From NCBI GenBank assembly GCA_032718475.1, contig JAUCBJ010000639.1, positions 1 through 46,399 on the forward strand: DNA of 46,399 nucleotides. The letters are read 5' to 3'. Made by a program: the position numbers and the translations under genes. Each line of letters opens with the position of its first letter. Positions within the stretch are counted from its first letter, which is position 1. Source of the DNA: Nemertoderma westbladi. Its lineage: Eukaryota; Xenacoelomorpha; Nemertodermatida; Nemertodermatidae. Shown here in pieces: positions 1 through 10,553 of this stretch. The notes under the pieces are model-generated. The model was not told where the DNA came from and did no database searches. It saw nothing but the letters and a program-made list of their open reading frames with translations.

Positions 1-301
1 TTCCTAGAGATGCATACAAAATGTATCATAAGACTAAGAATTATTATATTGTATTTGTTAATGGTGGATTCCCACATATGTAGCAGTGAAAATAAAATCA
101 ATAACAAATTACTTTACTAAAATAATAATTAAACTAATTATATATTGACAGATAATTATGTGATATTTCCTCTCTTCTGTGACGTCTTCAGCATAGTACT
201 GTAAATCAGTGACACACTCCCAGCAGTCCACAACATTTTCTATAAATCTTCGTGAGATTGGCAGGGGCGGATTAAGGACATGGCGGCCCGGGTGCACTTT
301 T

Positions 302-307
<6 letters not shown>

Positions 308-338
<31 letters not shown>
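308..338. repeat. poly-C homopolymer (31 C)
   Basis: An uninterrupted run of C on the plus strand. It is the longest of five such runs, all on the same strand and all in host DNA rather than in the transposons. Exact length is unreliable in most sequencing data. Confidence 0.9.
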
Positions 339-341
<3 letters not shown>

Positions 342-795
342 ACCCCTGTTGAATCTGTGTTATACATTGCTTATGCATTGCGGCCTAACAGAGCTTTTTT
401 TTTTTACATATTTAAGTTTGTGCGACAAAGTGAAAAATTAAAAACCGAAACTATAAAACAAAATGAAACATAACCTGCAATAAGTAACTAAAGTTAAGGT
501 ATTATAAATTTGTAAATGAGCAAAATAAATTAATGATAACTTTTGGAAACTTTTCTATTTACACTTTTTATAACTTTTTTATATACGGATATTTTATGTC
601 GAAATAAATAATATAATAATAATTAATAAATTAAAACTAGTTTAACGAATTAATTAAAATACTAAAGTAGTAAAATGTATTAGCCGCAAATACTGTATAG
701 AATTATGAGAGATATTATTAACAACACAGTTGCAGTTACAATACTAAATACACCATGTCCCAGAATATAGTGTCGTAATTCAGTGACACGCCCCA

Positions 796-812
796 CCCCC
801 CCCCCCCCCCCC
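796..812. repeat. poly-C homopolymer (17 C)
   Basis: A run of 17 C preceded by CCCCA, giving a C-rich block from 791. It lies about 100 bases before the first copy of the suspected dispersed repeat. Confidence 0.85.
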
Positions 813-904
813 TAATTTTTCTACAACTCGTAATGAGATTGCATCATTGCATCGTAATCAGATTATGATGCATTTATTAGATAGAATATAATAGCCTCGC
901 GCAG

Positions 905-1110
905 GTGCATAACCATGCAACATTTGAACGCCCATATCTCAGCTATTTTTCAACGAAATTCAAATTGTGTTTCATATTTGAAATCCTTGCAGGGCCATTT
1001 TCCATTGGTACCAACATAAGGTAGAAGAATAACTGCGGTGTAACTGGTGTAATATCGCTGGAGACACTTTTTTTAAACGCTTGTAGCTAAAGATTGAAAG
1101 CAAAAATAAA
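905..1110 (+). repeat. dispersed degenerate repeat, copy 1
   Basis: Shares words such as ATATTTGAAATCCTT and a downstream AAGGT..GAAGAATAACTG..GTGTAACTGGTGTAA pattern with 9115-9310 and 14840-14975. All three copies run in the same direction. The copies are heavily diverged and the family is not recognised; no coding capacity is seen. Confidence 0.4.
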
Positions 1111-1142
1111 AATTCTGGCTTACCAAGTCAGTGGTTGGGAGG

Positions 1143-2326
1143 TGTTCGCGCTTTCAGACCTTTAGCAGTTTAACCTGCCAAATTTGGATGTCTTCTAGAT
1201 AATAAATCGACTTTAGCCTATGACGAGTATTTGATACACTACATTAGCCGAAGCCAGTCTATGCGCGACCATTCACCCGCTGGACATACCCGGGAGACTG
1301 GATTCGGAAGCTTTGACCTTATTGCGGTGTAGGCCTACTGTATTATTCGACTGATCGTTAATATATAATTTCTGACAAATATTATTCACTTTCGGGAAAT
1401 ATTAACAGTTCCTTTAGGACGTGGCGCTCTAAATATGTAAACAGAGTTATGACTTACACTAGACACAACAGGATGGCTATGGATTCACGTATAAAGCGCA
1501 TTCTTTAGGAGATGCTTTGTTATCAGTCACAATCATGCACACTACCGCACAATGCTGCACACCGATCTGCCGACCTTCACTAATTTTAGTCACATATAAA
1601 GAGAACAACAACCGACACATGTAGTGCCTATGAAATAGCATTAGATTCACTCCAAAACCACTTTAATGTAAGTCGCAATTGTTATATGTAACCGGTCTCT
1701 CTAACCTTCAGTATATCAAGAAGATTGGGGTTTCTGATCATTTATCGATATTATCCAATATAATAATATTCCATCAACTGATATAATTAATAATCGACAG
1801 TAAATAGCAGTAAAATGCGGTGTTTGTAGTTGACAATATGATTTGACACACTGACTTGTGATTAGTTTGTGTTGCGTTTGATAACAGTTATACGTTTCTA
1901 TGACCAAAGCCTACTAATGTTTGGCTAAAGCCTTAAAACAGAGATTCCAAAGCCGGTCTTCTGGCTGTGGACAAAATACACATACTGACTGAATCGCATG
2001 AGTTTCTGTATACAATCTCCAAACAGAGTGAAAACCGCTCTGATTGGTCGACTGAACAAAGAACGAACAAAGAACAAAGAAATGTTACACGTGGACATAT
2101 CAGCTGTTAGATGTCGTCATGGTAACTACACTGTATCAAGAGGATTTTGGCTTATTGCGACATAAGATCGCTAGTTATGTCCGCTAAAGTACACATACAG
2201 AAGAAATGGCTTTTTATGTCCACTAAAACACCGGTACAGTAAGGAAACGGCTTTTTATGTCCGTTAAAACACCTACAGAGTACTTTGCAGGGAAAATAAC
2301 TAGCTAGATCCACAAAAGCCTTTACA
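1143..2326 (-). repeat. BEL-1 3' LTR
   Basis: About 1184 bp. Its boundaries are set by comparison with the LTRs of BEL-2: all four start TGTTCGCGC on the plus strand, and the inner edge TTTACA|CCGCTCCC is shared with the left LTR of BEL-2. The inner half (U3 in element sense) holds several imperfect tandem copies of a motif ending in ATGTCC(G/A)CTAAA (about 2173-2320), a likely repeated enhancer block, and an inverted CCAAT word (about 2040). Confidence 0.85.
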
Positions 2327-2404
2327 CCGCTCCCAGAAAATGGGATTTGATTCTATAAAATATAAAAAATCACAGTTTCTAAAATATAAAAATACTCTAA
2401 ACAG

Positions 2405-2656
2405 TTAGTTTTTCTTGCGCGGACGGCGTTTACGCAGTTTTTTGAGGCTAGCAAGAGTCCTTTTCTCTTTGGGGCGAGCCACTTTACTAGGAGGGCTGTA
2501 ACTCCTGGGTGAAGGGTGCAATACAATTGCATCGGAAGGTTTAGGGTTACGGTCGATGTCTCGTCCATTTCGATATGCTTCTCCTCGAGCTGATTTTCCT
2601 CCGCTTATCGTTGGATGCGTTCGTCCAAAACTCTTGCAGAGAATAGGGTCGTCCAA
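2405..2656 (-). pseudogene. BEL-1 remnant of ORF-X (3' ORF of unknown function)
   Basis: An 83-codon stretch that matches two separate parts of the 3' ORF in BEL-2. Its first part contains the shared motif CKSFGR..PTISGGKSAR; its second part runs from DRNPKPSD to a very basic end (KKLRKRRPRKKN). The sequence that separates these parts in BEL-2 (about 200 bp) is missing, apparently in frame. The basic, lysine/arginine-rich C terminus could bind nucleic acid or act as a nuclear signal; that is inference. No known family is recognised. Confidence 0.6.
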
Positions 2657-2669
2657 GTTCGATATCTTC

Positions 2670-4733
2670 TTAGAGATTCTGAATTTCCTGATCGAACTGA
2701 GATAAAGTTAATTCGTTTTCCGCTTGGACTTGCTGTTGCAATTTACATTTCTCTAAACAATTATAGGTTCCTTTTCCGATCCTTTGACGAATAGTGTCCA
2801 AAAAGTTCTTTAACGAAAAGTTCTTTATCACCACCATTTTTACTGACCTTATGCTATGTACTCCTAGTTCATCCTGGGGAGTGGACAACGCGCCTACATA
2901 GTAATCTGTAGCTACTGTGGATTTCCAAACCTGCATAATTCCTGAAAGGTTCAACTTAGTTCGGAACTTGGGTTGACCAGAAAAGATGTCTTCGGCTAGT
3001 TCTTTGTCGATGAATGTACTTGTGCTGACGGAGTCAAGGAGGGTGTTTACTATAAAGCTCTTACCTAGCCCGTGGACTCTCAGTTGCACCACTGGGAATT
3101 CCCGGATTCCGACGTTGGAAGTTGGCGCTTTCCAAGATGGTTGCCGGTCCGGAATAGTCAGTTGATTATCGGTTTCATTCTCATACGTAAGCGGTCGATA
3201 CACCGCGGTGTTTATCATATAACAGGATTCGTTTTCGTCGGAGAATTCATCCGTGTAGAATCCTTCCATCTCAGAGCTGTGGTCAGTGTCGTTCACATCA
3301 CTGAATTGGACATGTAGTTCGGGCTCACTTACCTGACTCGTACGGGTCCTGTCAAATTCTGTGTGCAACAAGATATGATGTTTCGCGCCGCACTTAGCAC
3401 ACCTAGCATCTGAGTAACAGGTCCGCCGTTGGTGTCCTCGTCTGAGGCAATTATAACACAACCGCTTATCCCACATGACATCACGTCTATCCTTAAGGGA
3501 TTTCTTCAAGAATTCATCACACCCACTCAAGCGATGTGGCCCGTCGCACAATACACATTTGGGCTTGATGTTACTTACTTTAACCTGTGCTGTGTGGTGC
3601 ACACTTGTTCTATCCTCGGGCTTTCTTCTATGAATTATCTTAGGAGATGTGGGAGGAGTTGTTGTTACCTGTTCTCTCCTGTCACTGGTTCGAGACTTAG
3701 ATTTACTTACGTCTTTCCGAGTTTTGTTTACATAATAAGATCTTTCGGTGTCTTTCCCGCTGTTCTCCTCATGGGAGGTTTGGCTTTCGCCGTCGTCTGT
3801 ATAACACACTGGTGTTACCTTTCTCCTAGAAACGGGTTTTTCACTCACCTTATTTTCCGGTGTCTTCTCTCTGGACTGTTTGAGGAGCTGTAATCTTACC
3901 TCTCCATTTAAGAATGACATGAGATCAGCCATGGTAGGGTCTCTATGTTGTTGGTCCATCAAATAGAGAACCTTTTTGTCCCAGCGAGTACCTACTCCAC
4001 CCTTTGGCAAAGTTGATGCTAAGGCTCCTACAACCATAGAATTCTGGTATTCATGAGACTTACCTAACCAATCTAGTTGTCTACAGATCTCCTGAATCTC
4101 ATCGGAAAACTCTATAATCCCGCTGCTAAGGAACTTTCGGGGCGCTACTAATTTCGCATACAAATACCTAGCTATGTTAGTCCTATTACCATACCTGATG
4201 TTTAGTGTATCCCAAACTTGTCTTAATCCATCTGGATGTCCAATAAACTTTAATGCCATTAACTTGGGAGGTCCTTCCAAGCACTCGATGAGGAATCTAA
4301 GTTTCTCTCCATTAGATAGTACAGAGTTCTGTATGTTATCTTTATAATATTCATTTAAAGGTAACCATTTCATCTCATCTCCATTGAACTTGATGACCTC
4401 TCCCACCTTTACCGCTTGATGGGCTTCGGTTCTAGACATTTGACGCGTAAAACTTTCTTGGGCCATCGTATTATTTAATATCGAGTTATCGGTATATAAA
4501 TTTCTCGGATTATGATCAGGTCTATATGGAATATCATTATCAACAGGTTTATTATTACCCTTAATAGGGGCTACGTCCTCATCCCAGTTATAAGGTTCTA
4601 CTTGGCTGGTAGCGAAGTTCTTTATCGCCACCATTTTTACTGACCTTATACTATGTTCTCCTAGTTCATCCTGGGGGGTGGACAACGCACCTACATAATA
4701 ATCCGCTATTACTGTAGATTTCCAAACCTGCAT
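2670..4733 (-). CDS. BEL-1 Gag-protease polyprotein (rearranged, 687 codons)
   Basis: An uninterrupted ORF starting at an ATG. Residues 1 to about 53 duplicate a segment that normally lies after the protease (it starts MQVWKST and includes YVGALSTPQDELG). Then comes the Gag C-terminal part, including EVIKFNGDEMKW and the capsid-like region, and a nucleocapsid with CX2CX4HX4C-type knuckles (CYNCLRRGHQRRTC at about 3418-3459, plus CVLC and CAKC motifs). A retropepsin region follows near 3007-3042, where the usual catalytic DSG reads DSV, so activity is doubtful. The segment MQVWKST then appears again, and the ORF ends in a Gln/Glu-rich, possibly coiled tail (QQQVQAENEL) not found in BEL-2. The same Gag region in BEL-2 has two in-frame stops and a frameshift. 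Capsid and RNA-binding roles are known for the family; whether this copy is made is unknown. Confidence 0.8.
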   Translation of the reverse strand: MQVWKSTVIADYYVGALSTPQDELGEHSIRSVKMVAIKNFATSQVEPYNWDEDVAPIKGNNKPVDNDIPYRPDHNPRNLYTDNSILNNTMAQESFTRQMSRTEAHQAVKVGEVIKFNGDEMKWLPLNEYYKDNIQNSVLSNGEKLRFLIECLEGPPKLMALKFIGHPDGLRQVWDTLNIRYGNRTNIARYLYAKLVAPRKFLSSGIIEFSDEIQEICRQLDWLGKSHEYQNSMVVGALASTLPKGGVGTRWDKKVLYLMDQQHRDPTMADLMSFLNGEVRLQLLKQSREKTPENKVSEKPVSRRKVTPVCYTDDGESQTSHEENSGKDTERSYYVNKTRKDVSKSKSRTSDRREQVTTTPPTSPKIIHRRKPEDRTSVHHTAQVKVSNIKPKCVLCDGPHRLSGCDEFLKKSLKDRRDVMWDKRLCYNCLRRGHQRRTCYSDARCAKCGAKHHILLHTEFDRTRTSQVSEPELHVQFSDVNDTDHSSEMEGFYTDEFSDENESCYMINTAVYRPLTYENETDNQLTIPDRQPSWKAPTSNVGIREFPVVQLRVHGLGKSFIVNTLLDSVSTSTFIDKELAEDIFSGQPKFRTKLNLSGIMQVWKSTVATDYYVGALSTPQDELGVHSIRSVKMVVIKNFSLKNFLDTIRQRIGKGTYNCLEKCKLQQQVQAENELTLSQFDQEIQNL

Positions 4734-4740
4734 AATTCCT

Positions 4741-6865
4741 GACAGTATATATAAGTATAATTATGAACTAGAATTAATTACAGAATACCGGTATAATTTC
4801 AGCCTAAATTTATAAATATATAATAGGCCTATCGTGAATACCGGTATACAGCTTACACTTATAGTACAGTAGTATATATAAGTATAATTACAGACTAGAA
4901 TTGATTACAGAATACCGGTATGATTTCAGCCTAAATTTATAGAAATAAATATAATAAGCCTATGGTAAATACCGGTATGTCAATTATTTTGGAATAATTG
5001 AATTTCTGAATTTTAGGGGTTACTTGGTTACTTTAACTTACTTTATTACCGTTATTTAAGCAGTAGTCCAACTGATATTAAGACCTAATTGTTGTATGGC
5101 AGGCCTACTAGTTTATAAATCGGTTTGAGTTGATTTATAATATATATACCCGTTTTAATGGGTTTTGTCAATATTTGAAATAAATGTTATTATTTCTGGG
5201 AAAGGAGTCACTACACAGAAGCTGTGCGCTCTCAGTGAAGTGCTACTTGTTGGACACTAAAACAAATAATTCTAATTTACCTAAGTTTCTTAATACTACA
5301 AATTACATACAATTCGGGGTGAGATTACAATCTCTAAATAAACACAAAAATTACACGTACGAATTTTTAGGGTAATTTTACAAGAAGTCTACCAACCAGC
5401 CCAACAAAGGGTTAGGATATCTGGTTATTACAATGGACAGGGTACTACGGTATTTGAAAATAACTACAGAACTAAGCAGTAGTAAATATACTGCGTTGTC
5501 CAGATAGGAAAAATACCACCGTCTGACGACTTATAGCCGTATCGCTATAAGTACTACGGTATGTATCACGGAGTGTTCCTACCTAGAAGTTAATTACCGC
5601 GGTCTACCAGAACCAACGTGCCTATTAACCACTTTACAACACAAATATACTGCCTACACACTAATTACCTTCGGGAAGCACTGTACACTAAACCCTAAAT
5701 TAGGTACAAGTACTTATACAACCAATAATCAGTAGTTAAAAATACTTGAACAGCTAAAAGAACCACGGTATCTGCTGGAGTGACCGGGGCACAAAATCAC
5801 CAGTCTTTACCTACGCCAAGCAGCCCTGATATAGTACCGGGGTTAGTTTAACTATAACGGTATATATAACAAGCACATTTACTGTAGGAATAAACTTGGG
5901 GATATGAATGTTGCAAATAATCGCATAAACTCTGAATAATAAATATTATGCTACGCGTACAGACTACTCAAACAAAATGCAGACCAAATACTGACAGACT
6001 ACTATCAAGCCTAAACAAACTACAGTCAGACAGTATATGCAGACTCCGAAATGGTTAGTTAGTATGCGTTCTAACCTAGTAGTACGACTTATTCTTTCGA
6101 GGGGGTTTACCTCACAGCTCTGGAAGCCCCTACGTTCCCAACTGGCACTTTATCGGACATGCACTCTACACACACCGAAATCTCTTCAGACCTAACAACA
6201 GCCAGACAAAATCCAGCCTACAAATTATCTAAGTAAGAAATATTACGCTACCCGTACAGACTACACAAACAAAATACAAACCAAACGCTGGCAGACTACT
6301 ATCAAGCCTAAATAAACTACAGTATATGCAGACTCCGAAATGGTTAGTTAGTATGCGTTCTAACCGAGTAGTACGACTTATTCTTTCGAGGGGGTTCACC
6401 TCACAGCACTGGCAGCCCCTACTTTCCTAACTAGTACTTTTTCGGACATACGCTCTACACACACTACAGTCCCTTCAGACTTAACAACAGTCAGACAACA
6501 GTCCAGCCTACAAATTGTCTGTACAATCTGAGCAGGCTTACACGCCTTCTGCTCAATACTGGCCTACAAATAAATAAAACTGACAGAAATAAGTAAGCTC
6601 CAAAAGAAACAAGGGGTGTACAGTCCCTAATCTCTTAAACAGCCTACCGGTATACAATTTCACAATCGAATAATACTGCTGTACCTGTACTGCTGTAGGT
6701 ACCGGTCCGGGTGGTTAGGTAGTCAGGCCTACTAGGTACCGGTTGTCCGGTACTTCAGCGTTATTGCCTACTGCAATACAGAAGCAATATCTGTTATTGT
6801 TCTTACCAGAACAATAGTAAACTGTATTTATTGCCTACACTGCAATCAGAATTAATAACTGTTAT
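4741..6865 (-). other. BEL-1 long 5' leader with internal tandem repeats
   Basis: About 2.1 kb between the 5' LTR and the Gag ORF with no plausible gene. It is homologous to the BEL-2 leader (39185-41106). Two tandem repeats are visible: about 128-bp units around 4745-4985 (marked by TATATATAAGTATAATTA and ACCGGTAT), and a roughly 293-bp duplication (about 5940-6230 and 6235-6530) that is single-copy in BEL-2. Just inside the 5' LTR the sense sequence is ATAACAGTTATT, with no TGG-type tRNA primer-binding site in the first bases. Confidence 0.7.
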
Positions 6866-8025
6866 TGTTCGCGCTTTTAGACCTTAGGCAGTTTAACCCG
6901 CCTAATTTAGTTGTCTTTTAGTTTGTAAATCGACTTTAGCCTACGACGAGTATTTGATACACTACATTAGCCGAAGCCAGCCTATGCGCGATCATTCACC
7001 CGCTGGATATACCCGGGAGACTGGATTCGGGGGCTCTGACCTTATTGCGGTGTAGGCCTACTGTATTATTCGATTGATCGTTAATATATAATCTCTGTCA
7101 ATATTATTCACTTTCGGGAAATATTAACAGTTCCTTTAGGACGTGGCGCTCTAAATATATAAACAGAGCTATGACTTACACTAAACACAACGGGATGGCT
7201 TATGATTCACGTATAAGGCGCATTCTTTAGGAGATGTTTTGTTATCTGTCCCAATCATGCACACTACCGGTACCGCACAATACTGCACACTGATCTGCCG
7301 ACCTTTACTAATTTTAGTCACATATAAAGAGAATAGTAATTGACCCATGTAGTGCCTATGAAATAGCATTAGATTCACTCCAAAACCAATATCATATAAG
7401 TCGCAATTGCTATATGTAACCAGTCTCTTACCTTCAGTATATCAAGAAGATGGGGTTTTATAATTATTTATCGATATTATCCAAATATAACGATATTCCA
7501 TCAACAGATACAATTAATAACCGACGGTAAATAGCAGTAAAATAATGCGGTGAAAGATATGTATAGCATTTGACAGGCAGGATAACAGTTATACGTTCCG
7601 GTAATCAAAGCCGTTCTAATGTTTTGGCTAAAGTCTGAAACAGAATAATTCCATAGCCGATGTTCATGGCATCAGGAAAACCAACACACTGAAACCTGTG
7701 CACTGTTGTAGGCAGCTTTCAACACAAAGAGAAATAGCTCTCATTGGCAGAACTCCAGATTCTATAGGTTCCACGAACGTCTAAATGCCAAACCTCCCTA
7801 GCCTTTGCAGCACATAGCCAACACAAGGCTAAATCGCTCTGATTGGTCGATCATTGTTCTGATTGGTTAATCGAACAGAACAAAGAGGCCATACGTACAG
7901 CAAATCGGCCAATCAGCCAGCAGAATGCATCACTCGAGCAAGGCAGTTTTAGAGTATTTGAGCGCATTGAGGGAAACTGGATTGCGGAGAAAAAGGGCCA
8001 GTTACATCCCGCAAAAGCTTTTACA
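6866..8025 (-). repeat. BEL-1 5' LTR, divergent U3 subtype
   Basis: About 1160 bp, starting TGTTCGCGC and ending GCTTTTACA on the plus strand. The first roughly 750 bp align well with the other LTRs (R-U5 side), but from about 7640 onward it differs from the 3' LTR of the same element and lacks the tandem ATGTCCGCTAAA block. It still has several inverted CCAAT words (GATTGGT). Normal reverse transcription copies U3 to both ends, so this mismatch points to a chimeric element. Confidence 0.75.
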
Positions 8026-8184
8026 ACGATCCCGTCACATTAAATGTGAAAACATTAACATTTATTATGTGTCAGGTGCCATGGTAGTTGGCCTAACTGT
8101 TTGTGGAACAAGACCCCCAACTACTGTATATTTCCGATTGATGCTTGAAATCTATTTGTAATTTGCAAGCTCTCCAAAACGAAA

Positions 8185-8290
8185 AATATTAACCTCATTG
8201 GGGCTCGAACCCGGTACATACTGTATTGTAGGTTTCAAACTTCCGGTTATCATCACCCGGGTGTGTGTGTCTATGACCTCACTAGCTATT
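8185..8290 (-). repeat. possible tRNA-derived SINE head
   Basis: On the minus strand, GGGTTCGAGCCCC (around 8194-8212) matches a pol III B box and tRNA T-loop. An A-box-like TAGCTAGTGAGG lies near 8275-8290, about 65-70 bases upstream. The stretch does not fold convincingly into a whole tRNA cloverleaf by eye, so a SINE or tRNA relic is more likely than a working tRNA. It could also be chance. Confidence 0.3.
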
Positions 8291-9079
8291 AAAGATAGAT
8301 GAATAATTTGTATGGATGGAGAGTGTTATCGTACAGTACTAAACACCTAAAACAATTCATTATTTTTTAAATCGGTTTGCCAGCCCGGAATGTAAGATCC
8401 ATACCGTTGTTATACCGATACCATATCTATACATGTCGATGCATACCAAGTATCCACCCCCTTGGCTCTACGCCTGTGTCCTTCACTTCCACGAATAACT
8501 TAAGATACGAAGATTTGAAGATTACGTAGAAATAATGCAGGCATAGAATAATATGTTACATACATAGTAGCAGATAGATTTCTTATGATGACGGGGTGGT
8601 TTAAATATTTGAGAGATAAGTTTTTCTGTCTCACAATAGCGTTATTGTAATGGAAATTCCCTATCTTATACACGGCCATCGTTTTAAATCTTTAGATACG
8701 ATTGAATAATGAATAAATAATAATAATAAATATATATATGCCCTGCCATAATCATTAGGTAAATACCAACATCACTCACTATATTATGTAGACTTTGATA
8801 CCTCAGCCGTTGTACTATAAGGATATTATTAATCCGATGTCTAATTTCTATACATAGCTGATTATTTTAATGCAGATAAAAGTAGTACGAAAAATTATTT
8901 GAACAGATTTTTTCAGTCTGAAATAATTTTTAGTTATCAGTACAAAAATAGCGGCTTTGCTTTACCATGCCATACTATCATCGTTCGTAGTAAAAAGCGC
9001 TAAAAAATAGTGTCTCCGTCAATTTTGTACCAGTAACACCACCACTATTCTTCAACCTTACAGTAGAGTACAGTAAGTG

Positions 9080-9101
9080 CCCCCCCCCCCCCCCCCCCCC
9101 C
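9080..9101. repeat. poly-C homopolymer (22 C)
   Basis: Uninterrupted C run on the plus strand, immediately before copy 2 of the dispersed repeat. Confidence 0.9.
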
Positions 9102-9114
9102 ACGGCGGATGCAA

Positions 9115-9310
9115 AACGTGCAATATTACAGAAGAACCCTTCTAGCTCAACTATTGCCAATCCAAATTCGTAACTTTACATATTTGGAATCCCTGAATGA
9201 CCAGTTTCTATCGGTTTCAGAAAATCACCTTATACGCCCTAAGGTTAAAGTTGAAGATAACCTTGGTGAAACTGGTGTAAGTAATAATAGACGGAAACGT
9301 TTCTTTAACT
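9115..9310 (+). repeat. dispersed degenerate repeat, copy 2
   Basis: Aligns by eye with 905-1110 and 14840-14975: shared TATTTGGAATCCCT, then a spaced AAGGTTAAAGTTGAAGATAACC and GAAACTGGTGTAA. It follows a poly-C run directly, as copy 1 nearly does. The family is unknown. Confidence 0.4.
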
Positions 9311-9319
9311 TATTTTCCC

Positions 9320-10350
9320 CTTAAGACTGCCAAAGCACAAGAGCAGAAGAGGCGGCCAAAGCAATGCCCTGCGAAGCGGACGTAGGCGGTTCTGTTCACG
9401 TTTCAAGCTTACGGGACCAATGAGACACCTCCAATGCTGTATAGTTTCGGATTGGAGATGTGTGCAGTGCATCGTACTTGAAAAAGAGTGAACCCGGCGT
9501 AGCATTGTGTAATATATGTGCCATTGAGAGATTTCAGCAGCTCCAGTATCTTAGACAGGCCATTCAATGCTACACGTGCCATTTTCGTATTTCGTATTTG
9601 AAGGTTCTACGGAGTTCCGGATCCATCATTCCAGGTTGGAGAAATTATTAACATGCTCAAGCACACCTTCCGTAGAGTTTATGCTTATATCATCAGTCTT
9701 TTTCTGAGAACTGTCGAAATTAGCTGTCAAAGAAGGTAACAAAAATGCCAACACGAAAAGCATCCTGATCTAACTCCCTTACCCCTATGGAGTTAGAGCA
9801 GGCTGTGATAGGGGCCTACTCCTAAGTCATCAGCATTTCAGCGAAGTCTAGATCAGTTAGGTACTTGGCAGGATTTCCTCGACTTCTGGAACAAGTAGGT
9901 GGAGTTATCATCACCCCATCATCATTATGATGATCTAAGGACATGCTTAGAACATATTCAACTACAATTATGAATGAGAATGGCGCATGCGTGTCTCCCT
10001 GAAGAACTGCCCATAACACTTCAAATGGATCTGTGTGTCCGTCAACAGTAGACACAAATGTTGTCGAACCATCGTATGCTGATCTGATTGCTGCAATAAT
10101 TTCTTCAGAAATCCCATATAATGAAAGTATGCTGAATATACGTGAGCGAAAAATTGAATCGAAGGCCTTAAAGAAGTCAACAAAATGACAGCCAAATCCC
10201 TGTCTTTCTTATTTTTCTTCAATTATCCATCTAAAAGCTAGAATTTGGGCTCCATAATGCCATGACCTTTGCGGAACCCATTCTGATTTGCACCCATTCC
10301 ATGATTTAGCAGTCTTGCAATGGAATCCGTGATGCGATTTAATATAATTC
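9320..10350 (-). pseudogene. degenerate LINE-B reverse transcriptase fragment
   Basis: The minus strand carries a broken version of the RT seen intact at 18739-20151: pieces such as YDGSTTFVSTVDG, VLQGDT, SRSRGNPAKYLTDLDFAE and LEQNRLR are recognisable. The order is correct but frames change often, there is a small internal rearrangement near 9720-9830, and the FADD catalytic motif is broken (FAEM). The copy ends about 200 bases upstream of the glutamine synthetase start codon, so it may overlap that gene's promoter region. Confidence 0.8.
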
Positions 10351-10553
10351 TATGGTTTTTGGTTAAAAATTATCGCCAAATTTGGTAAGTTTATTGCTGA
10401 ACACTTTAGGGTGGTTTCGTTTCTAGGGTAGCCAGCTTAGTAGTTTAGGACGGATCATGCCATATGTAATTATAGTTTTAAGGTAACGTTACACTTATTT
10501 AAGCTTCTTAATTACAGTAATTAGATAGACTCCTATAACGAAATAACCCTAAG

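Larger units (their letters stand above)
1..1142. other. AT-rich host flank with poly-C tracts, no gene seen
   Basis: No coding region can be supported here; the short reading frames in it span homopolymer sequence. It holds a 31-base C run at 308-338 and a 17-base C run at 796-812. The stretch from about 905 to 1110 resembles two other stretches in the window (about 9115-9310 and 14840-14975), so it is probably an old dispersed repeat. The segment ends at 1143, where the first BEL LTR begins. Confidence 0.6.
1143..8025 (-). mobile_element. BEL-1: rearranged, non-autonomous BEL/Pao LTR retrotransposon
   Basis: Bounded by two related LTRs (1143-2326 and 6866-8025) that read TGTTCGCG...TTTACA on the plus strand, so each starts TG and ends CA in the element's own sense. 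Going 5' to 3' on the minus strand it has a long leader (6865-4741), one Gag-protease ORF (4733-2670), a remnant of a 3' ORF (2656-2405), a purine-rich tract next to the 3' LTR (about 2327-2336), and the 3' LTR. Reverse transcriptase, RNase H and integrase are absent, so it could move only with enzymes from another copy. Flanking pentamers (GGAGG left, ACGAT right) do not match, and the two LTRs differ strongly in their U3 halves. Both suggest that it arose by recombination between elements. BEL-2 in this window is its closest relative. Confidence 0.85.
8026..9319. other. host DNA between BEL-1 and a LINE-B fragment
   Basis: No gene supported. Contents: a tRNA-like/SINE-like stretch on the minus strand (about 8185-8290), an AT microsatellite near 8700-8740, a 22-base C run at 9080-9101, and copy 2 of the dispersed repeat (about 9115-9310). 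The remaining sequence is AT-rich and without visible structure. Confidence 0.6.

Noticed and set aside
109-378. 89-codon ORF with a glycine run
   Set aside because: The glycines are the complement of the poly-C tract; there is no other support.
7843-8161. Two overlapping plus-strand ORFs of 66 and 78 codons
   Set aside because: They lie in the U3 half of the BEL-1 5' LTR, continue into flanking DNA, and have no recognisable domain.
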